Of a stretch of 64,000 nt of DNA, positions 8,113 to 17,197 are shown in pieces. The notes beneath the pieces are model-generated. The model was not told the origin of the DNA. It ran no database searches and was given only the letters and a program-made list of their open reading frames with translations. Position numbers and translations under genes: made by a program. Source of the stretch: Limisphaera sp026417315 (GTDB lineage: Bacteria > Verrucomicrobiota > Verrucomicrobiia > Limisphaerales > Limisphaeraceae); the NCBI RefSeq assembly GCF_049537125.1, contig NZ_JBMVQY010000003.1, positions 484,991 to 548,990 of the forward strand, in the 5' to 3' direction. Positions within the stretch are counted from its first letter, which is position 1. Every line of letters begins with the position of its first letter.

Positions 8113-9402
8113 TCAACGCAAGCCGGCCGCCGGCGCCCACACGAGTTCCCGGCCTTCGCGCGCGGCCGCCACGTGCAGTCGCCCGCCCTGAGCCTTCACC
8201 AGGGCCCGTGCATGGGCGGTCAGTGCGTCGATCTGCGCATCGTCGTGGTCCGGGTCGTGATGGAACAGAAAGAGGCGTCGAACCCCGGCGGCCAGGGCGA
8301 GACCGACGGCGTCGTCGACGCAGCCGTGCCCCCAGCCGACGCGCTGCTGGTATTCCTGACAGTCGTACTGGGCGTCCAGGATCAGCACTTCGGCTCCTCG
8401 ACAAAACTCGGTGAGCTGGGCGTCGGCTTGTTCCACGAAAGCAGTGTCATGAGAAGGGGGCGCGCCGGAATGCCGCTGCAACCGGTGCTTGCGCCCGTGC
8501 GGTTCGTTGTCCGGCAAATACACCAGCGAACGATTCCCGACGGTCAACCGGTAACCCACGCAAAGGCCGGGGTGATTGGCGCGAGTGACGGTGACACGGA
8601 CCGGCCCGAGCGTGAAGGTCGAACCCGGAAACTCTTCGATGGTCACATTGGCCGGCAGGTCGGGGAGTCCCACGGGGAAGAACGGGCTTTCCATTTGGTG
8701 GTTGAGGACGGTGCGCAGTCCGCGGCGGGCCCCCTTGCAGCCCAGAATCCGCACGCGATGCCGCGGCTCATACAGGGGGGCAAAAAAGGGCAATCCCTGA
8801 ATGTGATCCCAATGCGTGTGCGTCAGAAGGATCGTCAGCGACAAGGGCCGGTCGCCGAACTCTTCCCGCAGGTGCCGCCCCAGCATGCGCAAGCCCGTGC
8901 CGGCGTCCAGAATGAGAATCTCCGGGCCGGCGCGGACCTCGACGCAACTGGTGTTGCCGCCGTACCGCACCGTGCTCCGACCCGGCGTGGGGATAGACCC
9001 GCGCACGCCCCAGAAACGCAATCGCGCGGGCAATCCGGATTCGCCAGCCGTCACCGGCGGCAGCGCTGCGAGCAGCTTCTCCCGCGTCAGCGGTTCCCGC
9101 AGGACATCGTCGGCACCGGCAGGCGGGGCCGCTGCCGCGGCAGCCCGGGAAGGCGCCGGCAGCAGCAGCAACACCCGCCCATGGGAACCGAGCAATTGTC
9201 GCAATCGTCGAAGGACCGGGAACTTCTCGGCGCGGGCCAGGTCTGCGTAACAGAGGACCACCCCCGGCACATGGCGACGCGCCTCCTCCACGGCGCGATC
9301 GAGGGACGGTACCAGCACCACTCGATATCCGCAGCTTTCCAGCAATCGGCCGGTGAAGCGGGCGGCGACGGGTCTGTGGTCGACAAGGAGCGCCAGATTC
9401 AT
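8113..9402 (-). CDS. Degenerate receiver domain fused to an MBL-fold metallohydrolase
   Basis: Residues 1-115 look like a CheY-type receiver: LALLVD at the first acidic strand, a possible phosphoacceptor Asp54 (LCYADLA) and GADDVLREPLT at the end. The usual lysine of the KP motif is replaced by glutamate (REP), and only one of the two N-terminal acidic residues is kept. Residues about 125-430 form a metallo-beta-lactamase fold hydrolase. The opening FWGVRGSIPTPG and the metal motif THTHWDH (HxHxDH) are typical of the PhnP/class II cAMP phosphodiesterase-like group. Further ligands are plausible at RANHPG, the ILDAQYD segment and FHHDPDHDD. A signalling role is inferred; the substrate is unknown. 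The ATG is at 9402. Confidence 0.8.
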   Translation of the reverse strand: MNLALLVDHRPVAARFTGRLLESCGYRVVLVPSLDRAVEEARRHVPGVVLCYADLARAEKFPVLRRLRQLLGSHGRVLLLLPAPSRAAAAAAPPAGADDVLREPLTREKLLAALPPVTAGESGLPARLRFWGVRGSIPTPGRSTVRYGGNTSCVEVRAGPEILILDAGTGLRMLGRHLREEFGDRPLSLTILLTHTHWDHIQGLPFFAPLYEPRHRVRILGCKGARRGLRTVLNHQMESPFFPVGLPDLPANVTIEEFPGSTFTLGPVRVTVTRANHPGLCVGYRLTVGNRSLVYLPDNEPHGRKHRLQRHSGAPPSHDTAFVEQADAQLTEFCRGAEVLILDAQYDCQEYQQRVGWGHGCVDDAVGLALAAGVRRLFLFHHDPDHDDAQIDALTAHARALVKAQGGRLHVAAAREGRELVWAPAAGLR

Positions 9403-9940
9403 GCAAACCGCTGACGATCTCTGCGAGGTTCAGCCTATGAGACCGCCCGAAAAAGAAAAGCGGTTAAAATCCGCGAACGAGGGTTTGCCCTGCGCCGGAA
9501 ACGCCCGCCGCAAAGGGCAAGCGGCTTTTTCCACGCGACGCCGGCAACGTTTCGCCCGGCGGCGTCGATACCCTCGGAGTCCCGGTGGACGCGCGCCTTC
9601 AAGTTTGCCCGGATTCCAAGGATGCCAGCGGGGGCGTGGCGCTTTTGTGTGATTCGCCCTGTTTTCTTTTGCACAAACCGCGCAGAATGCGCCACCGACC
9701 GGAACGCCGCTGCAGCCGGAAGCCGACATGACATGTTGCGGCAGAGGCACTTCCACCGTGGAGCCCACCCGCGGCACGCCTCCTGCTCCTGAGGCTCGTG
9801 CAGTGCCTGGCGCGCGGTGGTTCGGCAGGGAAGCAAGATGCCGCCGGTGCTGGACCGGAGGTCTGCGTTGTTCCTCCGACCTGCCGGACCCGCGCGCCCG
9901 GCCCATGGAAACCAAACTCGAGCATCGGAGAACGAACAAC
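9403..9940. other. Divergent intergenic region between the metallohydrolase and porin genes
   Basis: About 540 bases that must carry both upstream regions. A small GCCGC/GCGGC hairpin followed by TTTTT lies near 9508-9535, a weak terminator-like structure with no gene before it on that strand. The stretch around 9604-9680 begins TTTGCCCGGATTCCAAGG and vaguely resembles the start of the dispersed 120-base repeat described elsewhere. No coding features are supported. Confidence 0.35.
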
Positions 9941-11080
9941 ATGAAGCTGAAGACGTACACGCGAACGTTGGTGGCCCTGTGCGTGGTGAGTGCTGCGGCC
10001 GCACCACGGGCCGAGGAGCAGGCCACTCCGTTGTTGACGGCGCTACCGGCCACCACCCTCAGTGGGTATGTGGACACCTCGGCCGTCTGGTTGCCGGGAC
10101 CCGGCTCGACCAATGCGCTGCCGGGGCGCTCCTTCGACGGCGCGGACAAGCAGAACGGATTCAACTTGAACGTTGTGTCGCTGGTGTTGGAGAAGCCTCT
10201 GGATGAAAGCGATTGGGCCGCGGGGTATCGTGTTCAACTGCTGTTCGGCCCCGACGCCAATACCCTGAGATCATTGTCGACCCTCGGCACGGCCTCCGGA
10301 GACTTTGCGATCAAAAACGCCTACGTGAGTTTGCGAGCCCCCGTGGGCCGCGGCCTGACCCTCAAAATGGGCGTGTGGGATACCATCATGGGCCACGAAG
10401 TCTTCGAATCCGGCAACAACCCCAATTACAGCCGGTCCTACGGCTATTTTATCGAGCCGATCATTCACACGGGCGTGCTGGCGTCGTACGAGTTGATGGA
10501 CGGTGTGACGTTGTCGGCAGGGGTTGCGGACGGAGGAGGTAGCAATTCGATCAACGCCCGCTCGGGCATCGACTCGGTGATGAGCTACGTCGGGTCCATC
10601 GCGCTGTCGGCACCGGAAAGTTGGGGGGCGTTGTCCGGGACGACGCTGTATTTGGGGGCGATGGATTCCGGACGGCAGGGGGCCAAGGACATGATCAACT
10701 GGTTCGCCGGACTCACGGTGCCCCTGCCCTGGGAGGGTTGGTCGGTGGGGGCGGCGTACGATTACCGGGCGCACGGTCTCTTCGACGGTTCGTACGAGAA
10801 TGCCACCGGCCTGTATGTGATGTGGCAGGCCAGCGAGAAACTCAAGCTGAGCACACGGGCCGAGTACGCCACCGGTTCGGCCGGTGCGTACGGATATGCG
10901 GGATCGAACCCGGTCCAGTTGTTCGGCCTGACCGGCACCTTGGCGTACGCCCTGTGGCCGAACACGCTGAGTCGATTGGAACTGCGGTGGGACCACGACC
11001 TGAACAGCCGGGGGGAATTCCTGAACGGTCTCGCCAACAATGCCGTGTCGCTGGCGTTGAACGTCATTTATCAGTTCTGA
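9941..11080 (+). CDS. Outer-membrane beta-barrel porin (BBP2/OmpL-like)
   Basis: A 379-residue protein. A Sec signal peptide covers residues 1-24 (hydrophobic LVALCVVSAAAAP, then AEEQ). The rest alternates amphipathic strands rich in Gly, Tyr and Ser, and ends in phenylalanine (VIYQF), as outer-membrane barrels do. The opening TLSGYVDTSAVW and the phrases MGHEVFESGNNPNYSRSY and IEPIIHTGV are typical of the outer-membrane beta-barrel protein 2 family (PF07642), seen in Verrucomicrobia and Planctomycetes. The ATG at 9941 has GGAG 10 bases upstream; the open frame before it (from 9728) is not part of the protein. A strong hairpin follows the stop. Confidence 0.85.
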   Translation: MKLKTYTRTLVALCVVSAAAAPRAEEQATPLLTALPATTLSGYVDTSAVWLPGPGSTNALPGRSFDGADKQNGFNLNVVSLVLEKPLDESDWAAGYRVQLLFGPDANTLRSLSTLGTASGDFAIKNAYVSLRAPVGRGLTLKMGVWDTIMGHEVFESGNNPNYSRSYGYFIEPIIHTGVLASYELMDGVTLSAGVADGGGSNSINARSGIDSVMSYVGSIALSAPESWGALSGTTLYLGAMDSGRQGAKDMINWFAGLTVPLPWEGWSVGAAYDYRAHGLFDGSYENATGLYVMWQASEKLKLSTRAEYATGSAGAYGYAGSNPVQLFGLTGTLAYALWPNTLSRLELRWDHDLNSRGEFLNGLANNAVSLALNVIYQF

Positions 11081-11100
11081 GCAATGAGTGGCAGTGCCGC

Positions 11101-11146
11101 GCCCGGACCGGGCCCGGGTGAATGGCGTGCCCGACCCGGTCCGGGC
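11101..11146 (+). terminator. Hairpin terminator after the porin gene
   Basis: Arms at 11101-11118 and 11130-11146 pair almost perfectly (GCCCGGACCGGG core) around a loop of about 11 bases, starting 20 bases after the porin stop. There is no clear T-tract, so it may work as a stem-only terminator or as an mRNA stabiliser. Confidence 0.6.
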
Positions 11147-11193
11147 CCTTCGCGTTTGCCGGAGACTGAACTGGTTGTAGAGTTTCACTTAAG

Positions 11194-11535
11194 ATGGCTC
11201 GTAAACGTCCTGAGACAGGTGGAAAACGAGAGAAGGCGGAACCGGGAACTTCGGCACCGGCGGCCCAAACCGGGGCCGGGATTCCACAAACCTTTCGGTT
11301 CACCGCCCCGGATGCCCTGAGTGTTTTGCTGGTGGGCGATTTCACCCATTGGCAAAAGTCGCCCATTCCCATGCACAAGGGTCCGGGGGGTGTCTGGGAG
11401 GTGACGGTGCCCCTGGCCCCGGGCATCTACCATTACCGTTTCCTGGTGGATGGCGAATGGCGCGATGATCCGGAATGTACGTTGCGCGTGCCGAATCCTT
11501 ACGGCTCGCAGAACAACGTTCGGTTTGTGAGTTGA
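11194..11535 (+). CDS. Stand-alone CBM48/AMPK-type glycogen-binding domain protein
   Basis: A protein of 113 residues. After a charged tail of about 30 residues (Lys/Arg/Gly/Ala), the remainder is a single early-set beta-sandwich of the CBM48/isoamylase-N type: FRFTAPDALSVLLVGDFTHW, then GVWEVTVPLAPGIYHYRFLV and a closing DPECTLRVPNPYGSQNNV. Trp at DFTHW and the YHYRF strand are the carbohydrate-contacting positions in AMPK beta and branching enzymes. There is no catalytic domain and no signal peptide, so it probably acts in the cytosol as a glycogen-binding adaptor or regulator. The ATG at 11194 follows the porin terminator by about 50 bases; a purine-rich segment (TTAAG) is the only weak ribosome site. 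Confidence 0.82.
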   Translation: MARKRPETGGKREKAEPGTSAPAAQTGAGIPQTFRFTAPDALSVLLVGDFTHWQKSPIPMHKGPGGVWEVTVPLAPGIYHYRFLVDGEWRDDPECTLRVPNPYGSQNNVRFVS

Positions 11536-12270
11536 TCCCGGAACGCAGGGCTCGTCCGTCAGACCGCGGGCACGGGCGGTCGCGCTCCGGGATTGCGACC
11601 GCGTGGGGAAGGGGAAGGCACGAGCAACGCTGGCCCGGATCGGAACGTTGGGGCTCTGCGTTCTGACGTTATTCCGCATCGAAACAGCACCGTGTTGCCT
11701 GCGCAATGGCCCGGCTCTCTCGGCGGGCCAACCGTTCCCGAGAAAGTGGTGTTTTCCCCGGGGTAGTGCCGGCGGAGAACCATCGTGCGGGCGTCAGTGC
11801 GGGTGCGGGACTTGATCAGGTGCTGAGTCCCTGGCGCATTGCAGGTTTGGATAGGCCCCCCAAGCGCGGCCGGATTCGAGCGTCCTCGATGCGGCAATGC
11901 CGATGGGGAGACGGCATTGCCCTGGAATTCTTGAAACACAGGTTCCATGGCTGAAATGGGCCCTCCGACGGTCTCCGGCGAACCCCATTGCGCGTTGAAG
12001 GCGCGAGACCTTTATGACACTTGGTGGGTTTGGTGGGAATGAATCTGAGGGGCCGGTGTTGGAACCTTGTTGCTTGCAGGCGTGCCACCGGCAAAGCCGT
12101 CGGCGCCGGAGATCCGCTGTCCGGAGCATTTCAGGATTTGGACACCGCGGGCAGCTCGGCGGAATGTAGGACGTCCCCGACGCGCCAAGCTTGGGGCCAC
12201 GGGCATTGGATGCGTGAATCCGGGGTCAGTCCCCGAATGCGCCCTCCGGTCACCCCAACGGAGTCGACCT
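11536..12270. other. Intergenic, hairpins only
   Basis: About 735 bases with no credible gene. Short open frames on both strands lack family features. It contains a perfect 10-base inverted repeat (11893-11921) and, near 12200-12240, a stretch whose reverse strand (GCGCATTCGGGGACTGACCCCGGATT) loosely resembles the beginning of the dispersed repeat. Confidence 0.4.
11893..11921. repeat. Perfect 10-base inverted repeat
   Basis: GGCAATGCCG at 11893-11902 pairs with CGGCATTGCC at 11912-11921 around a 9-base loop. There is no T-tract after it on the plus strand. It sits 400 bases beyond the CBM48 gene and 390 before the deacetylase gene, so its role is unclear. Confidence 0.45.
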
Positions 12271-12300
12271 TTGACCTTCAGGAGAGCTCGGTGGTAGCTT
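12271..12300 (+). promoter_or_regulatory. Promoter of the YdjC/ChbG-like gene, leaderless geometry
   Basis: TTGACC (12271-12276) and TAGCTT (12295-12300) are separated by 18 bases. The -10 box ends 7 bases before the ATG at 12308, so the predicted transcript starts at the start codon. An AGGAG at 12280-12284 lies between the two boxes and therefore is probably not a ribosome-binding site. Confidence 0.6.
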
Positions 12301-12307
12301 GCCGCGC

Positions 12308-13294
12308 ATGGAACCGACGGTGCCTTCGCTGAGTCTCCCCGGGTGGTTGGCGTTTGCCGTGGTCGTGGTGGTCGGCTTCTCCGTGGACGGGCAGTCCAGT
12401 CTGGCCGAGCGGCTGGGATACAAGGCCACGGACCGGCTCTTGATTGTGAACGGGGACGATCTGGGGATGTGTCACGCGGCCAACGCCGGCACATTTGCGT
12501 GTTTGGAACGGGGCCTGATGCGATCGGCTTCCGTGATGGTTCCGTGCCCGTGGTTTCCCGAAGTGGTGGCGTGGGCCCGGAATCGCCCGGGAACCGATGT
12601 GGGCGTGCATCTGACGCACACCTCCGAGTGGTCGGTGTACCGTTGGGGACCCGTTTTGCCCCGGGATCAGGTCCCCGGGTTGGTGGACCCGACGGGTTAT
12701 TTCTGGCGGAGCGTGGCCGAGGTGTATGCGCATGCCACGCCGGAACAGGCGTTGTTGGAGGCCCGGGCGCAGATTCGCCGAGCGTTGGAGGCCGGCCTGG
12801 ATGTGACGCATTTGGACTCGCACATGGGAACGCTGCAGCTGAATCCGGCGTACATGGAGGTTTACCTGACCCTGGCGGCAGAATTCGATCTGCCCGTGCG
12901 CATGGCTTCGGCGGAGACTCTGGCCAGGTTCGGTCAGGCACAGTGGCGACAGCGCTTTGCCGAGCGGGGCATTCTTTTCCCGGACGATTTTGTGTATGAG
13001 GACCTGCCCCGGGAACCTGCCGAGGCGAAGCGGTTTTGGATGGACCGGTTGCGTCGGCTCAAGCCGGGCGTCACAGAACTCTACATTCATGCTGCGTTGC
13101 CGACCGAGGAGCTCAAGGCCGTTACGGGCAGCTGGGCCATGCGCGCTGCAGAATACGAACTGTTCACGAACGATCCCGATCTGAAGGAGCTGATCCGGCA
13201 GGAGGGCATCGTTCTGATCGGGTACCGGCCCTTGCGCGACCTGCAGAGGAAACTGCGCGCGCAGGCTGCGGCGGGGGGATCGCCCGGGCCATAG
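12308..13294 (+). CDS. YdjC/ChbG-family carbohydrate deacetylase, exported
   Basis: A protein of 328 residues. An N-terminal hydrophobic segment (LAFAVVVVVGFSVDG) suggests a signal peptide or anchor. The catalytic core has the family motifs LLIVNGDDLGMC (metal-binding Asp and catalytic Asp) and THLDSHMG (metal histidines), as in ChbG and HpnK, which remove acetyl groups from short amino-sugar oligomers or hopanoid-linked sugars. Conserved H at VGVHLTHTSEW is a further metal-site candidate. The substrate cannot be deduced because no chitin or hopanoid genes lie alongside. A TTG nine bases upstream in frame is possible, but the promoter geometry favours the ATG at 12308. Confidence 0.83.
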   Translation: MEPTVPSLSLPGWLAFAVVVVVGFSVDGQSSLAERLGYKATDRLLIVNGDDLGMCHAANAGTFACLERGLMRSASVMVPCPWFPEVVAWARNRPGTDVGVHLTHTSEWSVYRWGPVLPRDQVPGLVDPTGYFWRSVAEVYAHATPEQALLEARAQIRRALEAGLDVTHLDSHMGTLQLNPAYMEVYLTLAAEFDLPVRMASAETLARFGQAQWRQRFAERGILFPDDFVYEDLPREPAEAKRFWMDRLRRLKPGVTELYIHAALPTEELKAVTGSWAMRAAEYELFTNDPDLKELIRQEGIVLIGYRPLRDLQRKLRAQAAAGGSPGP

Positions 13295-13310
13295 ACGCAT
13301 CGGGCGTTTC

Positions 13311-16300
13311 TCAGCCGGACGTGCCGTTGCGCGGCAGGGGGGCGCGGCCGTTGGCTTCGCGGCGCGGGAACCGGGCAGGGCGCTCGGGCGGGGTGAGGTC
13401 CACTTTCACGTAGTATCCATTGTTGCCCAGGAGCTGCTCGACGGCGCGCTGGAAGGCCAGGGAGGGTTTGACACGGAAGCGCTCGTGGGCTTCGAGCACG
13501 ACGGTTTCGCCCCCGGGTCGGATGAAGCAAAGATAGAGCGGGCAGCGGCCCGGGTGGGCTTCCACCAGTTGGCGGATTTCGTCGAGCAGCTCGGGCCGGC
13601 TGGTGGCCGGATAAATGCGCAAATGGACCTGTTTGGTGAACCGGGCCGGGGCCTCGTCCAGGGGGATGGCGTCCCAGATGAAGAGCTTAACACTGCCCTC
13701 TTCGTTGCTGGTTTCGCCGAGGACCAGCACGGCCGCGTTGGGCTGGAGAACGGCCCGACAGCGCTCGCCGGCCTCGTCGAAGGCCAGCACCTGGACCGTG
13801 CCGGTCAGGTCCTCGAGCGTGGCGATCAGATAGGGCCGATTCGTTTTGCGACTGAACCCCTCTTGCACGGAGACGACCAGGCCGCCGAGACGCGTTGCGG
13901 TGCGCGGGGGCAACTGCGGAAGATCGGCGGCCGTGGTGAGGCTGTACTGCTCGAGGAGGGGCGCATAGGGCGCCAGAGGGTGGCCGGTGAGGTAAAGGCC
14001 CAGCAGTTCCTTCTCGTACGCCAGTAACTGGTGCAGGGGCCACTCCGGCAGTTGCAGGGCGGCTTCCGGGGGTGCAGTGGCTTCCTCCCCCAGCAGACTG
14101 AACAGGGAACTTTGACCCCGCTGGCGGTCCGCGTGGACATGGGAAGCCCGGGTAAGAGCGGCATCGATTTGCGCCATGAGGGTGGCGCGGTTGGGGCCCA
14201 GACCGTCGCAGGCTCCGGCCTTGATGAGCGCCTCCAGGATGCGGCGGTTCACGGTGCGGGTGTCGGCCCGTTCACAAAGATCGAAGAGCGTGCGGAAAGG
14301 TCCCCCGGCCCGGCGGGCTTGCAACAGACTTTGCACGGCCGCCTCGCCGACGCCCTTGATGGCGGCCAGGCCGAAGCGGATGGCCCGGGGCGGCTCCGAA
14401 GCCGGCCCGGAGCGCACCGGCGTGAAGTGCACGTCGCTTTCGTTGACGTGCGGGGGCAGGACCTCGATCCCCAGGGACCGGGCTTCGGCGATGTATTCGG
14501 CCAGTTTCTCCGTGTCGGCCATGTCGTTGGTCATCATGGCGCAGAGGAACTCGACCGTGTAATTGGCCTTGAGATAGGCCGTTTGGTAGGCGGTGATGGC
14601 GTAGGCGGCCGCGTGAGACTTGTTGAACCCGTACCCGGCGAACTTCTCGAGCAGGTCGAAGATCTGGTGGGCCTTGGCGGCCGGGATGTTGTTCTTTTCC
14701 ATGCAGCCGCGCACGAACGTGTCGCGCTGCTTCGCCATCTCCTCGGGCTTCTTCTTGCCCATGGCCCGGCGCAACAAATCGGCGGCGCCCAGGGAATAGC
14801 CGGCCAGCACCTGGGCGGCCTGCATGACTTGTTCCTGGTAGATCAGGATGCCGTAGGTCTCGCGGGCGATGGGTTCCAGCAGGGGATGCTCGTACTCGAT
14901 GCGCACCTCACCGTGCCGGCGGCGGAGGAATTCCGGGATCAGATCCATCGGGCCGGGCCGGTACAGGGCAATCAACGCGGTGATATGCTCGATGGAGCTG
15001 AGCTGGAACTTGCGGCACAGCTCGCGCATGCCGGCCGATTCCAACTGGAACACGCCGAGGGTCTGGGCCTTGTTGAGCAGTTCGTAGGTCTTGGGATCGT
15101 CGAGGGGCAGTTGATCGATCGGGATTTCAATGCCGCGGGTTTGGCGAACCAGTTCGCAGGTGTTGCGGATGACGCTGAGGGTCTTGAGCCCCAGGAAGTC
15201 CATTTTCAACAGGCCGAGGTCGCCCACCGGTCCCATGGCGTACTGGGTGACGAGGGCTCCGTTTTCATCCTGTTTGAGCGGCAACAGATTCACCAGGGGC
15301 TCGGGTCCGATGACCACGCCGGCGGCATGGACGGAGGCGTTGCGGGCAAGGTCTTCGAGGATCTGGGCGGTGTCGATGAGTTCGCGGGTGACCTCCTCGG
15401 TTTCGTAGGCCTGGCGCAGCTCCGGGGACAACTCCAGGGCACGGGCCAGGGTGATTTTGGGGTCGTTGGGGATGAGCTTGGCCAGTCGATCGCATTCCGA
15501 GTAGCTCAGCCCCATCACGCGGCCCACGTCGCGCACCACACTTTTGGCGCCGAGCGTGCCAAAGGTGATGATCTGGGCGACGCAGTCGCGGCCGTACTTT
15601 TGACGCACGTACTCGATGACCTCGGCCCGGCGATCATCCGCAAAGTCGATGTCAATGTCGGGCGGGCTGACCCGTTCGGGATTCAGGAAGCGCTCGAACA
15701 ACAACCCGTAACGCAGCGGGTCCACGTTCGAGATGCCCAGCAGATAAGTGACCAGCGAACCTGCCGCCGACCCGCGCGCCGCGCACGCGATGCCCCGTTC
15801 GCGACTGTGCCGGACAAAGTCCCCCACAATGAGGAAGTAACTCACAAACCCCGTCTTTTGAATGACCGCCAGTTCCGTCTCGATGCGGTCCAGCACCTGT
15901 TGAATGGCGGCGCGGACCTCCGGCGCGTCCGGGGGCGGGACCGCCTCCGCGGGCAATTGCGCCAGAGCCGGCAGGGCACGGGGATCCTCGATCCCCTCCA
16001 CGTGAAACCGTTCCCCCTCCAGGCGCACCCGCATCCCGTAACGCCGGCGCAGCCCTTCGCAGATCCACACCCGAAGGAACTGCTCCCGTGTATAGGGGGG
16101 CGGGGGATGAAACACAGGGTAGTGGAGACGGCCGAACTCGATCTCGACATTGCACCTCTCGGCGATCTCGAGCGTGTTGCGGATGGCCTCGGGCACCTCG
16201 GCAAACCGGGCCTTCATTTCCTCGGCCGACCGGAGGTGGAATTGCTCGGGTGCATAGCGAAGCCGTTTGGGATCGTTGAGGGTGGTCTGGGTACCGATGC

Positions 16301-16979
16301 AAATGAGACAGTCGTGCGCGCGCCAGTGATGTTTCTCGAGGTAGTGCACGTCGTTGGTGGCCACGACGGACAATCCAAATTCCCGTGCCCAGGCCAGGAG
16401 CTGTCGGTTGACCCGGGCCTGCTCGGGCAGGCCATGATCCTGCAGTTCGAGATAGAAATGCTCGGGCCCAAAGACCTGTCGGTACCAGTCCAGGACCTCC
16501 CGGGCGCGGTCGAGCTGGTCGCGCACGATCAACTCGGGGATTTCCGCGGCCAGGCAGCCGGACAGGACGATCAGTCCCTGCCGGTGAGCGGCCAGCAGTT
16601 CCTTGTCGATGCGCGGCTTGTAGTAATAGCCCTCCAGGTGCGCGGCCGTGCTGAGGCGAATCAGGTTTTTGTAGCCGGTCTCGTCGCACGCCAGCACCGT
16701 CAGGTGATGGTACACGTCGCGTCCGCCGGTGGTGGTGCGTTTCTCGAACCGGCTGCCCGGCGCCACATACATTTCGCAGCCAAGAATGGGTTTGATGCCC
16801 CTGGCCCGGGCGGCCTGATAGAAGTCGATGACCCCGTACATCACCCCGTGGTCGGTGATGGCCAGCGCGGGGAATTTCAGGGCATGGGCACGCTCCACCA
16901 GCCGGTCCAACCGGCAGGCGCCGTCGAGCAGCGAGTATTCCGTGTGAACATGCAGGTGGACGAAATCCGCGTGCACCAT
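13311..16979 (-). CDS. dnaE: DNA polymerase III subunit alpha
   Basis: The replicative polymerase catalytic subunit, 1222 residues. The PHP domain opens with HLHVHTEYSLLDG at residues 7-19 and continues with FPALAITDHGVMYG. The C-family polymerase active site PDIDIDFADDRR lies near residues 437-448. The characteristic block YAMGPVGDLGLLKMDFLGLKT, the finger region KKPEEMAKQRDTFVRG, the HhH region near 840-900 and a C-terminal OB fold (RLGGLVVSVQEGFSRKTNRPY) all follow in the usual order. The frame is open upstream to 17228, but the ATG at 16979 starts exactly at the PHP domain and has a promoter with a -10 box 7 bases away. No proofreading exonuclease domain is fused. Confidence 0.96.
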   Translation of the reverse strand: MVHADFVHLHVHTEYSLLDGACRLDRLVERAHALKFPALAITDHGVMYGVIDFYQAARARGIKPILGCEMYVAPGSRFEKRTTTGGRDVYHHLTVLACDETGYKNLIRLSTAAHLEGYYYKPRIDKELLAAHRQGLIVLSGCLAAEIPELIVRDQLDRAREVLDWYRQVFGPEHFYLELQDHGLPEQARVNRQLLAWAREFGLSVVATNDVHYLEKHHWRAHDCLICIGTQTTLNDPKRLRYAPEQFHLRSAEEMKARFAEVPEAIRNTLEIAERCNVEIEFGRLHYPVFHPPPPYTREQFLRVWICEGLRRRYGMRVRLEGERFHVEGIEDPRALPALAQLPAEAVPPPDAPEVRAAIQQVLDRIETELAVIQKTGFVSYFLIVGDFVRHSRERGIACAARGSAAGSLVTYLLGISNVDPLRYGLLFERFLNPERVSPPDIDIDFADDRRAEVIEYVRQKYGRDCVAQIITFGTLGAKSVVRDVGRVMGLSYSECDRLAKLIPNDPKITLARALELSPELRQAYETEEVTRELIDTAQILEDLARNASVHAAGVVIGPEPLVNLLPLKQDENGALVTQYAMGPVGDLGLLKMDFLGLKTLSVIRNTCELVRQTRGIEIPIDQLPLDDPKTYELLNKAQTLGVFQLESAGMRELCRKFQLSSIEHITALIALYRPGPMDLIPEFLRRRHGEVRIEYEHPLLEPIARETYGILIYQEQVMQAAQVLAGYSLGAADLLRRAMGKKKPEEMAKQRDTFVRGCMEKNNIPAAKAHQIFDLLEKFAGYGFNKSHAAAYAITAYQTAYLKANYTVEFLCAMMTNDMADTEKLAEYIAEARSLGIEVLPPHVNESDVHFTPVRSGPASEPPRAIRFGLAAIKGVGEAAVQSLLQARRAGGPFRTLFDLCERADTRTVNRRILEALIKAGACDGLGPNRATLMAQIDAALTRASHVHADRQRGQSSLFSLLGEEATAPPEAALQLPEWPLHQLLAYEKELLGLYLTGHPLAPYAPLLEQYSLTTAADLPQLPPRTATRLGGLVVSVQEGFSRKTNRPYLIATLEDLTGTVQVLAFDEAGERCRAVLQPNAAVLVLGETSNEEGSVKLFIWDAIPLDEAPARFTKQVHLRIYPATSRPELLDEIRQLVEAHPGRCPLYLCFIRPGGETVVLEAHERFRVKPSLAFQRAVEQLLGNNGYYVKVDLTPPERPARFPRREANGRAPLPRNGTSG

Positions 16980-16986
16980 GGCGGGC

Positions 16987-17016
16987 AGGGTAACGGCGGA
17001 AGATTCCCACGGGCAA
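16987..17016 (-). promoter_or_regulatory. Promoter of dnaE, leaderless geometry
   Basis: On the minus strand TTGCCC and TACCCT are separated by 18 bases, and the -10 box ends 7 bases before the dnaE ATG. No Shine-Dalgarno sequence is visible. The divergent regulator promoter begins about 145 bases away. Confidence 0.5.
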
Positions 17017-17159
17017 GCCGGCGCCGGGGCGGGCAGCCCCGCACCGCGCGCGCCGCGGGTACGGAAGCGGGCGGCAACCCTTCCCAAAGATCGACGCGAC
17101 CGCGCGCCGAAACGGCGACACAGCCCGGAGGAACAGAGCCGGGCAGCGGGTGGGCGCCG

Positions 17160-17188
17160 TTGACAGGTGGCGAATCCGGGTTTAAGCG
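17160..17188 (+). promoter_or_regulatory. Promoter of the NarL-type regulator gene
   Basis: A consensus TTGACA at 17160-17165 is followed, after 16-17 bases, by TTAAGC/TAAGCG. The -10 box would run into the ATG at 17189, but ends 9-10 bases before the in-frame ATG at 17198, which favours the second ATG as the real start of a leaderless message. Confidence 0.5.
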
Positions 17189-17197
17189 ATGAGCGAC

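Noticed and set aside
14031..17192. A 1053-codon open frame on the plus strand opposite dnaE
   Set aside because: It mirrors the third-position GC bias of dnaE, is rich in His, Gln and Gly, and has no domain signature. dnaE on the other strand is unambiguous.
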